From: a virus
Reading direction: 5' to 3' (one strand)
Virus record (IMG/VR): IMGVR_UViG_3300046515_000275
Coordinates: 1 to 40,123 of that record
Length of the DNA stretch: 40,123 nucleotides
A program made the position numbers and the translations under genes. Below are positions 32,515 to 40,102 of this stretch, in pieces. The notes beneath the pieces are model-generated. The model made no database searches, was not told the origin of the DNA, and worked only from the letters and a program-made list of their open reading frames with translations. Each line of letters starts with the position of its first letter. The stretch's first letter is position 1.

Positions 32515-33215
32515 AGCTCCATAAAGTCTTGCGCATCGCCGGCATCGAGCACGACCTGGTCAAAGATGATGTCCGCTTGGAGCTGGCCACCCCCGGCCGC
32601 GCCCAGTTCACCATCAAATCCACCGCGCCAGTGTCGGGCCTGGTCACGCTCGACATCGGCTACAACGCGCAGCCGCTGCAGCGCCACTTCATCGGGTATG
32701 TGGAGCGGTCCACCTCGGTTAACCAAGTGGAGCAGGTGCTGTACTGCCGAGAGCTCGCCGCGATCCTGGCCAAGCCCCTGCCGATGAACCTGCGCCACGC
32801 CCATCTGCGCACGGTACTGGCCGCGATCAGTGACCAGACCGGTCTTCGCTTCCGTGTGCCGGCACAGGCCTACGCGGCGGTAAAGGCGCCGTTCTTTTAC
32901 AGCCTGGCCTCGGGCTTCCAGGCCATGGACAGCCTGGCCCGGGTTTTCAGCATCCCCGACTTCATCTGGCAGCAGCAGGGCGATGGCGAGGTGTTCGTGG
33001 GTAGCTGGCAGCACAGCTTCTTCGGCCAGCGCTCGCCGCTGCAGCTGCCGATCGAGCTTTTCAACAACTACCAGGGCAACCAGAGCGCCGTGATCGCGGC
33101 GCTGCCTGGCCTGCGTCCTGGTGCAACCATCAACCAAGGCGAGCGAGTCACCTCCGTGGCCCTCGTCGGTACCGAAATGGCGATCAAATGGAAGACGCAA
33201 TCCGGCGCTGTGTAG
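32511..33215 (+). CDS. D: baseplate hub protein (gpD-like)
   Basis: A 234-residue protein in the role of P2 gpD, starting at GTG 32511. It has an N-terminal beta domain (IEHDLVKDDVRLELATPGRAQFTIKS...GLVTLDIGYNAQPLQRHFIGYVERS), then LAAILAKPLPMNLRHAHLRTVLAAISDQTGLRFRVPAQ and FSIPDFIWQQQGDGEVFVGSW, consistent with a hub fold. It is shorter than P2 gpD (387), as in HP1/K139-type phages. It overlaps the spike gene by 28 bases. Confidence 0.75.
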   Translation: MKLHKVLRIAGIEHDLVKDDVRLELATPGRAQFTIKSTAPVSGLVTLDIGYNAQPLQRHFIGYVERSTSVNQVEQVLYCRELAAILAKPLPMNLRHAHLRTVLAAISDQTGLRFRVPAQAYAAVKAPFFYSLASGFQAMDSLARVFSIPDFIWQQQGDGEVFVGSWQHSFFGQRSPLQLPIELFNNYQGNQSAVIAALPGLRPGATINQGERVTSVALVGTEMAIKWKTQSGAV

Positions 33216-34138
33216 AGCGCATGTTCCCGGAGCTGAGCGGCGGCTACCATTTGCCGCGCATGGCCCGGGTTGTCGGTGTGGCCGACGCGCCCGCCGGCGC
33301 AACGATCTGCGACGACTTCCGGCCGCGCTTTGCGGTCGACCTGCAGGTCCTGGACGAGAACGGCGAGCCGGACGAGGCCCTGCCGACGCTGGCCGGTGTG
33401 CCGCTACCCGTGCCCACGGGCGGTGATGAAATGGGCTTTTTCAGCTTCCCCGAGGAAGGCACGACCGTGGTGGTCGGCTTCACCCAGGGGCTGCCACACA
33501 AACCCTTTATCCAGTGCATCCTGCCCCACGGTCTGTCCTTGCCCCGCGTGCCCAAAGGCGACCAGGTCTGGCAGCACAGCGAGGCCTCGCAACAGCGCGT
33601 CGAGGCGGACGGCAGCTGGACACGCCAGACCGACGGCGGGATCAACGACAAATCGACCGATCGCCAGGTGGAAAGCCTGACCAACGCCGAGCGCTACCAG
33701 AGCGACACCCGCAGCATAGAAGACCATTCCACCGAGTCCGTGGGCGGGATCAAGACGATCGAGGCGCTGGGCGCGCTCAAGTTGCTTTCCGGCGGCGCGA
33801 CCAACCTGGCGTCAGTGGACGACCTCAACCTAGCCACCGGCCGGGACCTGAACCAGGTGGTCGCCCAGAAGATGAATCTGGCCGTGGGCGGAATGCTCCT
33901 GGAGCGCGTCCTGGGTGCCCGGAAAAGCATCGCCAAGACAACCTGGCTGGGCTCCGAGTCCGTAAACGTCTTGCAGATCCTGTGCGATCTGATCGACCTG
34001 GTCATGCAGATGAACACCGAGATCGCCGGACACAAGCATGGCCCAAGCCCACCGCCCGACAACGCAGCTGCCTTCACCGCTCACAGCACTGAAAGTCTTC
34101 TTCTCAATGGGCAACTGAAGCCCATCACCGGTAAATGA
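33188..34138 (+). CDS. baseplate spike protein (gpV/gp45-like)
   Basis: A 316-residue protein with an N-terminal OB-like part (ARVVGVADAPAGATICDDFRPRFAVDLQVLDENGEPDEALPTLAGVPLPVPTGGDEMGFFSFPEEGTTVVVGFTQGLPHKPFIQCIL), then a repetitive beta-helix stretch (TDRQVESLTNAERYQSDTRSIEDHSTESVGGIKTIEALGALKLLSGG). The tip has GHKHGPSPPP, which recalls the His-x-His metal site at the end of P2 gpV and Mu gp45. It would form the membrane-piercing tip. The ATG at 33188 lies within the hub gene. Confidence 0.8.
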   Translation: MEDAIRRCVERMFPELSGGYHLPRMARVVGVADAPAGATICDDFRPRFAVDLQVLDENGEPDEALPTLAGVPLPVPTGGDEMGFFSFPEEGTTVVVGFTQGLPHKPFIQCILPHGLSLPRVPKGDQVWQHSEASQQRVEADGSWTRQTDGGINDKSTDRQVESLTNAERYQSDTRSIEDHSTESVGGIKTIEALGALKLLSGGATNLASVDDLNLATGRDLNQVVAQKMNLAVGGMLLERVLGARKSIAKTTWLGSESVNVLQILCDLIDLVMQMNTEIAGHKHGPSPPPDNAAAFTAHSTESLLLNGQLKPITGK

Positions 34139-34139
34139 C

Positions 34140-36578
34140 ATGGAACTGAAAAACTTTTTCGCTCAAGACGATGAAGGGCACGTCCTGCCTGGGGCCGACT
34201 GCTTCGTGTACCTGCGCGGCACTGAAACCCAAGCGCCAGGAGTAGTCAGCGCCGGCGGCGTGGCGCTCACTAACCCGTTTACGGCAGCTAACGACGGTCT
34301 GATCCAGATCGCCGCGCCCAATGGCTTGTACGACCTGCGTGTGAAGAAGGGGGAGCGGGATCGCCGGATCCGCGTCCAGTTCAACGATGTGACCGATACG
34401 CTCCTGCAGGCCCAGCGGGCAGCTGAGCGTGCAGAGCAGGCCAGCTTGGTTACCGAGGCATCCAAAAACATCAAGCCGACGACGGCTGATGGCCTGCGTG
34501 ACACCAACGACGGGGAATATTTCAGCGTACCGAGCGCCTCGGGCGCATCGTCCTTGACGCTCTATCGCAACACTGCAGGAGTGGCCGCCGAGCAAACCAG
34601 CCTGCCAAGCGGTGCTGCCGACACTCGGACGATCAACAGAAGCAAGGCCTATCCGCTGCGAGCGATGACCCGTGGCAAAGTGCTGTCGCCGGCAAGTCTG
34701 CAGTGGAACAAGCTGCTCTTGGACGTCCAGGTGGTGGGTGAAGCTTCACTGCTGGAGGGTAAATTCTTCCGGGTAGGTTACTTCCAAAACGAGGCGAGCA
34801 TCGCCGGTGTGGCGGCTCACGGGATTGTCCTCGAAGAGTTCGACGCCGCGACCTACGCGGCAACAGGCATAGCCACTAAAATTCACAACTACACCGACGC
34901 ACCGGCACCGATCGTGCGTACTGACGGCGTCCAGACCTTCACCATCACGCCTCAGCAGCGTCCTGGGCTGAAGTTCATCATCACCATTGATGCCGCAGAA
35001 CTGAGTGCCGCCGGCACACCTCTAAACGCCCTCAATATCGAAACAAATGGCCCGTACTCCTGGATTATCGATCCAGCCTGCTACGTGGCAATCGCTGGGC
35101 TGGGCGACATGCTGGCCATGAACAAAGGCCGTGTACTGCCTTTGAAAGCAAAGGTGCGCGGCGGTAAATCAAGTGCCGCGCCCACGACCTTCATGAACGT
35201 GCTGCTGGACATCGAGGTAAACGGCGCACGCCCAGGCAAGTACTACCGCGTGGCCCACTTCAAAAACGGGACCCAACTGCTGGCAGGACCGGACGACGGC
35301 TGGATTATTGAAGAAATCGACGCGGTTAACTACGAGACGGCAGCTAACCCGCAGCTGACGGTCATCAACTATACCGACGCCTCTACTCCGGTACTGCCGC
35401 GTGGCGGTGTCCAGACCGTTAACCTGGTCAGCTCGGTAGTGCCGGGGCTGGTCATCAAGATCACGCTGGATACCGATGCTCTACCCGCTTACGGCAGCTA
35501 CATCGGTGCCAACGCGGATTCCCAGGCCGGTTACAGCTACATCATCGACCCAAGCCGCTATCGCTTGCGCTCGGACTCATCGGCTGCCGATCACCGTCCT
35601 ATTGAATGGGTGATGACTGCAGCAGGTGAATTCATTATGGCCTGGGCGAGCAACACCAGGTGCTATCGGCTGACCTGGACCCTGAACGGGATTAACAAGA
35701 TCCCGAACATCCGGACGGTTGAGTCTGCACCTGGTAACTCCCTGGCCGACGCGGTCTGGCAGCACATGAGCACTACCGGCAGTGACTGGTTGCCACCCAT
35801 GCAACTGATGGCGGCGAACAATGGTGACGGTGGTCTCGTTGCATTTACTGGCGGGGCTCATGGTTCCGACGGCGGATCGGGCGGCGCCCCAACAGCCACC
35901 AACAAGCTCTGGCAAATCCTGGCGGACGGGCTACCGGTAACCCAGGGCAGTGGCCGAGCCCAGCTCATCACCATGCAGATCATCAACCACCTGCAGGCCT
36001 ATAACACCAAAGTTTCGGGGCGCGAAGTCGGCCGCCAGGCGTTCAGCGTCGGAATCGTCCCAGGCTGTATGGAAGTGGTCGCGGCCTTTACCGCCCTTGA
36101 GGACGTCCTGGTGCGCAGGGACTACGGACTCCAGCTCATCAGCCAAGGTTTCCAAGGTACCCAGCTCGTCCTCGGCGGCGTGGATACCCAGCGGACTGAG
36201 TTCATTCCGGCCGACGGCCTGGGCTCCGGCACCAAAGGTCAGGCCCCTAATGCCTGGGCTGTGGTGCTGCAGCACCCAACCAACGGGCAGATGGCTCTCT
36301 GGATGGACAAGGAGTACGGCGCCGGTGATGGATCGCACTGCATCGACAGCGAATTCCTGGTCAGAGGTGCAAATACCGGAAAATGGTACTTGGGGGCGGT
36401 ACTCAACCCTGGCGGGGAGCACTTCGCAGCCGGCACCGGCTACCGGTACCGGGCTGGCCTGTCCTGGCAGTCTGCCGACATCACGGCCAATGGCTACGAC
36501 TCAGTCGTGACGATGCGGCGCAAGGGTATGGAGACGTTCTGCTATGCTCTTTCTGACGGTAAATCGCTAATCCTGTAG
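34140..36578 (+). CDS. second tail fibre/tailspike-like protein with duplicated module
   Basis: An 812-residue protein, the last gene of the late operon. The N-terminus (MELKNFFAQDDEGHVLPGADCFVYLRGTETQAPGVVSAGGVALTNPFTAANDGLIQIAAPNGLYDLRVKKGERDRRIRVQFNDV) is a virion-binding domain common to Pseudomonas tailspikes, followed by a helical linker (about 85-110). Residues 168-315 and 329-474 are two copies of one beta-rich module. The C-terminal 330 residues are Gly/Thr/Ser-rich and beta-strand-like (FIPADGLGSGTKGQ, MWMDKEYGAGDGSH type blocks). No depolymerase catalytic signature is obvious. It is likely a receptor- or polysaccharide-binding spike. Confidence 0.8.
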   Translation: MELKNFFAQDDEGHVLPGADCFVYLRGTETQAPGVVSAGGVALTNPFTAANDGLIQIAAPNGLYDLRVKKGERDRRIRVQFNDVTDTLLQAQRAAERAEQASLVTEASKNIKPTTADGLRDTNDGEYFSVPSASGASSLTLYRNTAGVAAEQTSLPSGAADTRTINRSKAYPLRAMTRGKVLSPASLQWNKLLLDVQVVGEASLLEGKFFRVGYFQNEASIAGVAAHGIVLEEFDAATYAATGIATKIHNYTDAPAPIVRTDGVQTFTITPQQRPGLKFIITIDAAELSAAGTPLNALNIETNGPYSWIIDPACYVAIAGLGDMLAMNKGRVLPLKAKVRGGKSSAAPTTFMNVLLDIEVNGARPGKYYRVAHFKNGTQLLAGPDDGWIIEEIDAVNYETAANPQLTVINYTDASTPVLPRGGVQTVNLVSSVVPGLVIKITLDTDALPAYGSYIGANADSQAGYSYIIDPSRYRLRSDSSAADHRPIEWVMTAAGEFIMAWASNTRCYRLTWTLNGINKIPNIRTVESAPGNSLADAVWQHMSTTGSDWLPPMQLMAANNGDGGLVAFTGGAHGSDGGSGGAPTATNKLWQILADGLPVTQGSGRAQLITMQIINHLQAYNTKVSGREVGRQAFSVGIVPGCMEVVAAFTALEDVLVRRDYGLQLISQGFQGTQLVLGGVDTQRTEFIPADGLGSGTKGQAPNAWAVVLQHPTNGQMALWMDKEYGAGDGSHCIDSEFLVRGANTGKWYLGAVLNPGGEHFAAGTGYRYRAGLSWQSADITANGYDSVVTMRRKGMETFCYALSDGKSLIL
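34641..35561 (+). repeat. duplicated protein module in spike gene
   Basis: The two copies are encoded by 34641-35084 and 35124-35561. Shared protein features in order are LLLDV/LLLDI, KFFRVGYF/KYYRVAHF, HGIVLEEFDA/DGWIIEEIDA, NYTDA/NYTDA, GVQTFTI/GVQTVNL, PGLKFIITIDA/PGLVIKITLDT and YSWIIDPACY/YSYIIDPSRY. The DNA itself has diverged, so the duplication is old rather than a recent copy. Confidence 0.85.
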
Positions 36579-36585
36579 GCCCTTT

Positions 36586-36622
36586 CTGAGAAGCCTGGAA
36601 ACATCAGGCTTCTCAGATTTTC
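36586..36622 (+). terminator. late operon terminator
   Basis: CTGAGAAGCCTG (36586-36597) and its perfect complement (36605-36616) with a 7-base loop, followed by ATTTTC. It is placed 8 bases after the stop of the last late gene and marks the end of the late transcript. Downstream, a foreign-looking gene converges on it from the other strand. Confidence 0.85.
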
Positions 36623-36635
36623 TTGCATGGTGCAC

Positions 36636-38162
36636 CTAAGGGTTTGCACGATGGAATGGTTCTAGGACTTTGTCTGTAAGATTGATGATAGGAACCGGGC
36701 CTTGATAACTGTTGGCGCGCTTTTGAACCTCGGCCACCATCACCTTTCGACTTTCTGGTTCATCCATGCAATAACTTCTAAATATTTGCCTACGGTCCAC
36801 CCCGTTGGCTTTTCCAAGAAAAACTATGATCGAGACAAGCAGTACATCCCCAAGCTTAAAGAAGTCTGGTACTAAGACCTCGGTTGCCCCGGCTTCATAG
36901 CCATTCGCTGCTGGATTGATTTGTTTTTCATCCCCCTCGATCAGGTGTAAGTACTCCTGAATTATCGCAGATCTCGTAAAAAGTTCATTGGGGGAGATGG
37001 TTATATCGTCGTAATAACCATATTCACCCTGGACCTTCTGAACGTCTTTCACGATCTTGAGCGCAGTAGCAAAGTCACCCCCCATCCCCTCTATACTAAT
37101 TCTGGCAGTTAGTTTTCGCCCCGCAGCCTCCAATGTCAGCTCGACCCCGCCAGGGTGCTGCATCATCGCCAAAAGCTGATAGAACTTCAGTATTTCCTTT
37201 AAAGTCGATTGATCTTTATCTTTTTTGTGGATCCAGAACGTGATTGCTTTCCCATCAGGTCTAATGTCGATGGTTATTCTTTCAGCGCGCATCCTCATGA
37301 GTCTATATTGATCTGGCACCCAGTCAGCTAGAGCACCCCGGGATACATCTACAACCCATTCTATGCTCGAGCCTCGACTCAAACTCTTAAAGACCATTTT
37401 GCCGAGTTCCTTCGGCCCCTCATCCATGATCGATATCTGAGCAGTTTCTCTTTGCTCGTCAGGTAGCTCATCGCGGATTCCAAATCTGGTTTGGAAAGCT
37501 TTGAAATCCTTGACCGCAATTGTGGAATGGTCACCGATTACCATTCCGACAAAACGCTTCATATCTTCTGCGTCAACCTTGAAAGTAAAGCTTGTAGCTC
37601 CGGGCCCATACCCTACCGACGAGATATGCTGCTGCTTATTGTTCACATATTCGGCTTGAGATCCACCAATACACGCAACTATCGCCGCTTTTAATCCATC
37701 CCCATTCAGCGGCTCAATCAGCGGTGCGCTCGAAAATTTTAGGCTCATTTTTTTCTCGTTGAGCTTTACATCTTTGTTCTTGGTTGTTTCTTTTCGAATT
37801 CTTTCAAGTATCCTTTCTCGGTGCGAGTCATCAATATGGATTAAGTACGCAGCTTTGGGGGCGTGCCCGTGCCCCATATCAACTAACAAATAGAATGCCG
37901 GCAAAGTTGTAGTGGCCATTGCATGCAGATTTGAAAGTTCAATTGAAATACTTTTTGGTCCTCCGTCCGTAGTTTTAACCTGAACCTTGCATTCGTAAGC
38001 CGACTTATGAAGTCCTGCTGCTGTTGATAAGTCATAACCACTGGACATTTCGAAAAAAAGATCCCAGCCGAACATGTCAATTACTGCTTTGTTCGCTGTA
38101 ATACCACCTAGACTACACCACGCCTGTACGAAAGCTTCACCTGCATTTCCCTTGTTTCTCAC
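36636..38162 (-). CDS. cargo gene, PD-(D/E)XK/DUF4365-like N-terminus; defence candidate
   Basis: A 508-residue protein with a GTG start at 38162, where GGGGAAGG lies just upstream. A TTG at 38207 is in frame but lacks a ribosome site. The N-terminus resembles DUF4365-type nucleases of the PD-(D/E)XK fold: GNAGEAFVQAW (E9), FGWDLFFE (D34) and YECKVQVKTT (E57-x-K59 and Q61-x-K63). The remaining 400 residues, with segments such as KAITFWIHKKDKDQSTLKEILKFYQLLAMMQHPGGVELTLEA, match nothing I know. It is AT-richer than the phage genes, on the opposite strand to the late operon, and lies at the variable end of a P2-like genome, a known place for antiphage genes. A single-gene defence or exclusion function is inferred, not shown. 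Confidence 0.65.
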   Translation of the reverse strand: MRNKGNAGEAFVQAWCSLGGITANKAVIDMFGWDLFFEMSSGYDLSTAAGLHKSAYECKVQVKTTDGGPKSISIELSNLHAMATTTLPAFYLLVDMGHGHAPKAAYLIHIDDSHRERILERIRKETTKNKDVKLNEKKMSLKFSSAPLIEPLNGDGLKAAIVACIGGSQAEYVNNKQQHISSVGYGPGATSFTFKVDAEDMKRFVGMVIGDHSTIAVKDFKAFQTRFGIRDELPDEQRETAQISIMDEGPKELGKMVFKSLSRGSSIEWVVDVSRGALADWVPDQYRLMRMRAERITIDIRPDGKAITFWIHKKDKDQSTLKEILKFYQLLAMMQHPGGVELTLEAAGRKLTARISIEGMGGDFATALKIVKDVQKVQGEYGYYDDITISPNELFTRSAIIQEYLHLIEGDEKQINPAANGYEAGATEVLVPDFFKLGDVLLVSIIVFLGKANGVDRRQIFRSYCMDEPESRKVMVAEVQKRANSYQGPVPIINLTDKVLEPFHRANP

Positions 38163-38611
38163 GATGCCTTCCCCGGCGATAAGATCTCGAGGTCGCAGAA
38201 TATCCAAAAAACGCTAGCGGGGAAAAAACGGCAGGGGAAAAGCACTTATCCCCCTCCCGCCGACGCGCTTTTCGTCCTGAAATCGTGCAAACCGGCCGGG
38301 TGGTGCAAACCATGCCGCAGGCCGCGCCGTATCTGGACCCGCGCAGGGCGGTGGCAATTGCACGCTGTGAAAGAAAATGAAAGGTTGTGCAACCGCGTGC
38401 GGCTTAATGGGCGCTGTGCGGGGCGAGGGCGCCCATGGCTGGAGCCCGCGGAATCCGTGAGGGAGCGGCGAAAAAATACACGATTTCAGCGATTTTCATT
38501 TTCGGACACCGTGAATTTCAAGCGTGCACAGCGGACCAGGAGCAGGGCGCCGATCCGGGTGGAACCCCCGGCGGGTGGGGGCTCAGCGATTCACCGGCAT
38601 TGCAAAGCGTT
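38163..38611. other. noncoding stretch with repeated GTGCAA motifs
   Basis: About 450 bases without a convincing gene between two minus-strand genes. It holds the cos candidate, the right inverted repeat, and several GTGCAA motifs: GTGCAAACC at 38285-38293 and 38303-38311, and GGTTG-TG-CAACC near 38391. The overlapping plus-strand frames here (38358-38834, 38435-39010) have poor composition and no ribosome site. This may be the packaging initiation region. Confidence 0.45.
38230..38247 (+). other. candidate cos site
   Basis: GGCAGGGGAAAAGCACTT resembles the right part of the P2 cohesive end sequence (…GCGGGGAAAGCAC) as I remember it. In HP1-type genomes cos lies between the tail genes and the attachment site, which is where this is. 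Repeated GTGCAA motifs nearby could be terminase binding sites. By-eye similarity only. Confidence 0.3.
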
Positions 38612-38971
38612 TCACTCGTCGGTACCGGTCGCCAGCCACATGTGTGGAAGATCGCTCAGGTTCTTCAGGCGCTCAAATTCTTTGGCCACCACCGGGATCA
38701 GGATGTGCTCGAGGCGGGCTTTGAAGCTCACTGCCTGGTCTTCGGTCAGGCGCTTCACGGTCCCAGTACGCGCACTGGCACAGGACACGTTCTTCGGGTG
38801 GATGCCGATCCCGTCCAGGCTGCCATGTATGTAGCCATCCAGGTACTCGCGGCGCTTGAACAGGACCGCGCTTTCCGGTGCTTCCTGGTAGTCCCAGTGC
38901 ACCTCCCAGGCCTCGCCATTCTTTATCAGTTCGATTTTCGGGAGGGCTGCTTGGGTGGCTGCTTTGCGCAT
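38612..38971 (-). CDS. hypothetical protein near prophage end
   Basis: A 119-residue protein with balanced composition: an N-terminal basic segment, a beta-like stretch (KIELIKNGEAWEVHWDY), then SAVLFKRREYLDGYIHGSLDGIGIHPKNVSCA and a C-terminal helix (DQAVSFKARLEHILIPVVAKEFERLKNLSD). The sense frame is more protein-like than the overlapping plus-strand frames. I do not recognise the family. GATGAG lies shortly before the ATG. It sits between the cos candidate and the TCTGACA repeat cluster, so it may be controlled by that region. Confidence 0.6.
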   Translation of the reverse strand: MRKAATQAALPKIELIKNGEAWEVHWDYQEAPESAVLFKRREYLDGYIHGSLDGIGIHPKNVSCASARTGTVKRLTEDQAVSFKARLEHILIPVVAKEFERLKNLSDLPHMWLATGTDE

Positions 38972-39063
38972 TTTCTCATCTCGATCAATTCGCTTCGTGG
39001 GGCATTTTGAAGGATAGCTTCGGGGTGCCCCATGAAAGGTTTTTCAGGCTGACCCCCAAAAGC

Positions 39064-39338
39064 CTGTCAGAACATGGATATCTGTCAGGAAATCGGCTGG
39101 AGGCCGCGTATTTACTGGGTTTGCGATCTGACAACGCAGTGTCAAAAACGATGCAGATCTGACACACCTAATAAAAAAGCCTTATAAATCAGTGACTTGA
39201 AAAGGTGCAGTCTGACAGTGTGGTTTTGTCAGGTTTTGACAGTACGTTGACACCTTTCTGACACTACATCAAAACGCTGAAAGCCTTGAGATATAAGGGC
39301 TAGACATAGGTAAGAAGAACAATCTGACAAATCTGACA
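39064..39338. repeat. cluster of TCTGACA-type repeats
   Basis: In 275 bases there are six exact TCTGACA copies on the plus strand (39127, 39158, 39211, 39257, 39323, 39332), two inverted CTGTCAG copies (39064, 39082) and at least four near-copies of either orientation (GTGTCA 39139, TTGTCAGG 39226, TTGACAG 39236, TTGACAC 39247). The last two exact copies form a tandem 9-mer AATCTGACA. The whole gene-free gap is 38972-39466. Iteron-like origin, integrase/excisionase arm sites or a multi-site operator are all possible. Confidence 0.75.
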
Positions 39339-39466
39339 AGCTTTTTAGGGGTCAACCTAAATTTTTCGTTGCCTCGTACAGGCGGTCGGGTTGTAACGCG
39401 TATGCTCACCTACGAGTGCCTAAAAAACCGGCCCTTTAAAGTGCGGGACTACCTATCAACACCTTC

Positions 39467-40102
39467 CTACTCACCGGCATTCGACGGCCGCTGTGACTCG
39501 TCCCCAGCGCCGGCTGGCTCCTGCTTTTGAGAGCGTTCATCTAGCACCAACTGGGTGGCATCTTCCAACACCTCTATGAGCCAGGCACATGACGCAGACA
39601 TAGAGACAGCGTCATCGAATGCCACCTGCCTGTCCGTTAAATGTGCCGCGTCATTCCGAACAGCTGCTAGCCGCAGGAACGTCGACTCGGTGAGGTCATT
39701 GATGTGTCCGCTGTTTTTGAGAGTCTTCAGCTTGTATTGGTAGCTGGAGTACCGAGGAGCGAACTCCCAGCCCAAGGTCACTATCAGATTATTGAGCGCT
39801 GACTCCACTTCGAACCAGGAGTGCATGATTGCTGCTCGGGGGGAGATTGAGGCCAGCTGGGCTGTTTCTGCTTGAAGAACTGGTGCGACGGGGGCTCCCG
39901 TTTTCACAACACTGGAGGAAAGGTCCTCCTCAACAGCTTTCAGCTTTTCCTCCAGATCGATCTCGAGGTCGCCGTATTTCACGCTCCGGATCTTGGGTAG
40001 CAGCTGCAATACATGCTTCTTCAAGGCAAAGACCACGATGACGATTGCAATTGGCCAGGCCACCGAGGAGACCACCGCTGCTATGAACTGCTTCCAATCC
40101 AT
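39467..40102 (-). CDS. membrane-anchored HEPN-like (DUF4145-like) protein
   Basis: A 211-residue protein with start ATG at 40102 preceded by GGGGGTG; the frame opens to the window edge by a TTG. Residues about 6-28 are one transmembrane helix (AAVVSSVAWPIAIVIVVFAL), followed by a basic stretch, so the rest is probably cytoplasmic. After a linker (about 60-85) comes a helical domain (IMHSWFEVESALNNLIVTLG ... FLRLAAVRNDAAHL). RNDAAH fits the RX4H motif of HEPN domains, as also seen in DUF4145-like proteins. Single-TM plus HEPN-like layouts occur in phage exclusion and abortive systems, but host housekeeping roles are possible too. The C-terminus is Gln/Ser-rich. Its upstream neighbour is outside the window. 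Confidence 0.7.
   Translation of the reverse strand: MDWKQFIAAVVSSVAWPIAIVIVVFALKKHVLQLLPKIRSVKYGDLEIDLEEKLKAVEEDLSSSVVKTGAPVAPVLQAETAQLASISPRAAIMHSWFEVESALNNLIVTLGWEFAPRYSSYQYKLKTLKNSGHINDLTESTFLRLAAVRNDAAHLTDRQVAFDDAVSMSASCAWLIEVLEDATQLVLDERSQKQEPAGAGDESQRPSNAGE

Larger units (their letters stand above)
36625..38315. repeat. imperfect inverted repeats flanking cargo gene
   Basis: The left copy (36625-36652) read on the minus strand is ATCGTGCAAACC-CTTA-GGTGCACCATGC. The right copy (38282-38315) read on the plus strand is ATCGTGCAAACC-8 bases-GGTGCAAACCATGC. The first 12 bases are identical and the last block differs only by two extra A. The left copy includes the last five codons and the stop of the cargo gene. 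The pair could be the ends of a small mobile cassette or cos-associated binding sites. Confidence 0.6.

Noticed and set aside
38358-39010. Plus-strand frames 38358-38834 and 38435-39010
   Set aside because: Arg/Ser-rich composition and no ribosome site; the minus-strand 119-residue frame in the same place is far more protein-like.
39023-39031. Shared GGTGCCCC between the left attachment candidate and the right end
   Set aside because: Only eight bases in a GC-rich context, too little to call a right attachment site.
39064-39090. CTGT...ACAG-like elements as LexA boxes
   Set aside because: The half-sites do not have the CTGT-N8-ACAG spacing; the CTGTCAG copies belong to the repeat family instead.
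39064-39338. TCTGACA cluster as a CRISPR array
   Set aside because: The repeat unit is only 7-9 bases, occurs in both orientations and has irregular spacing, with no cas genes nearby.
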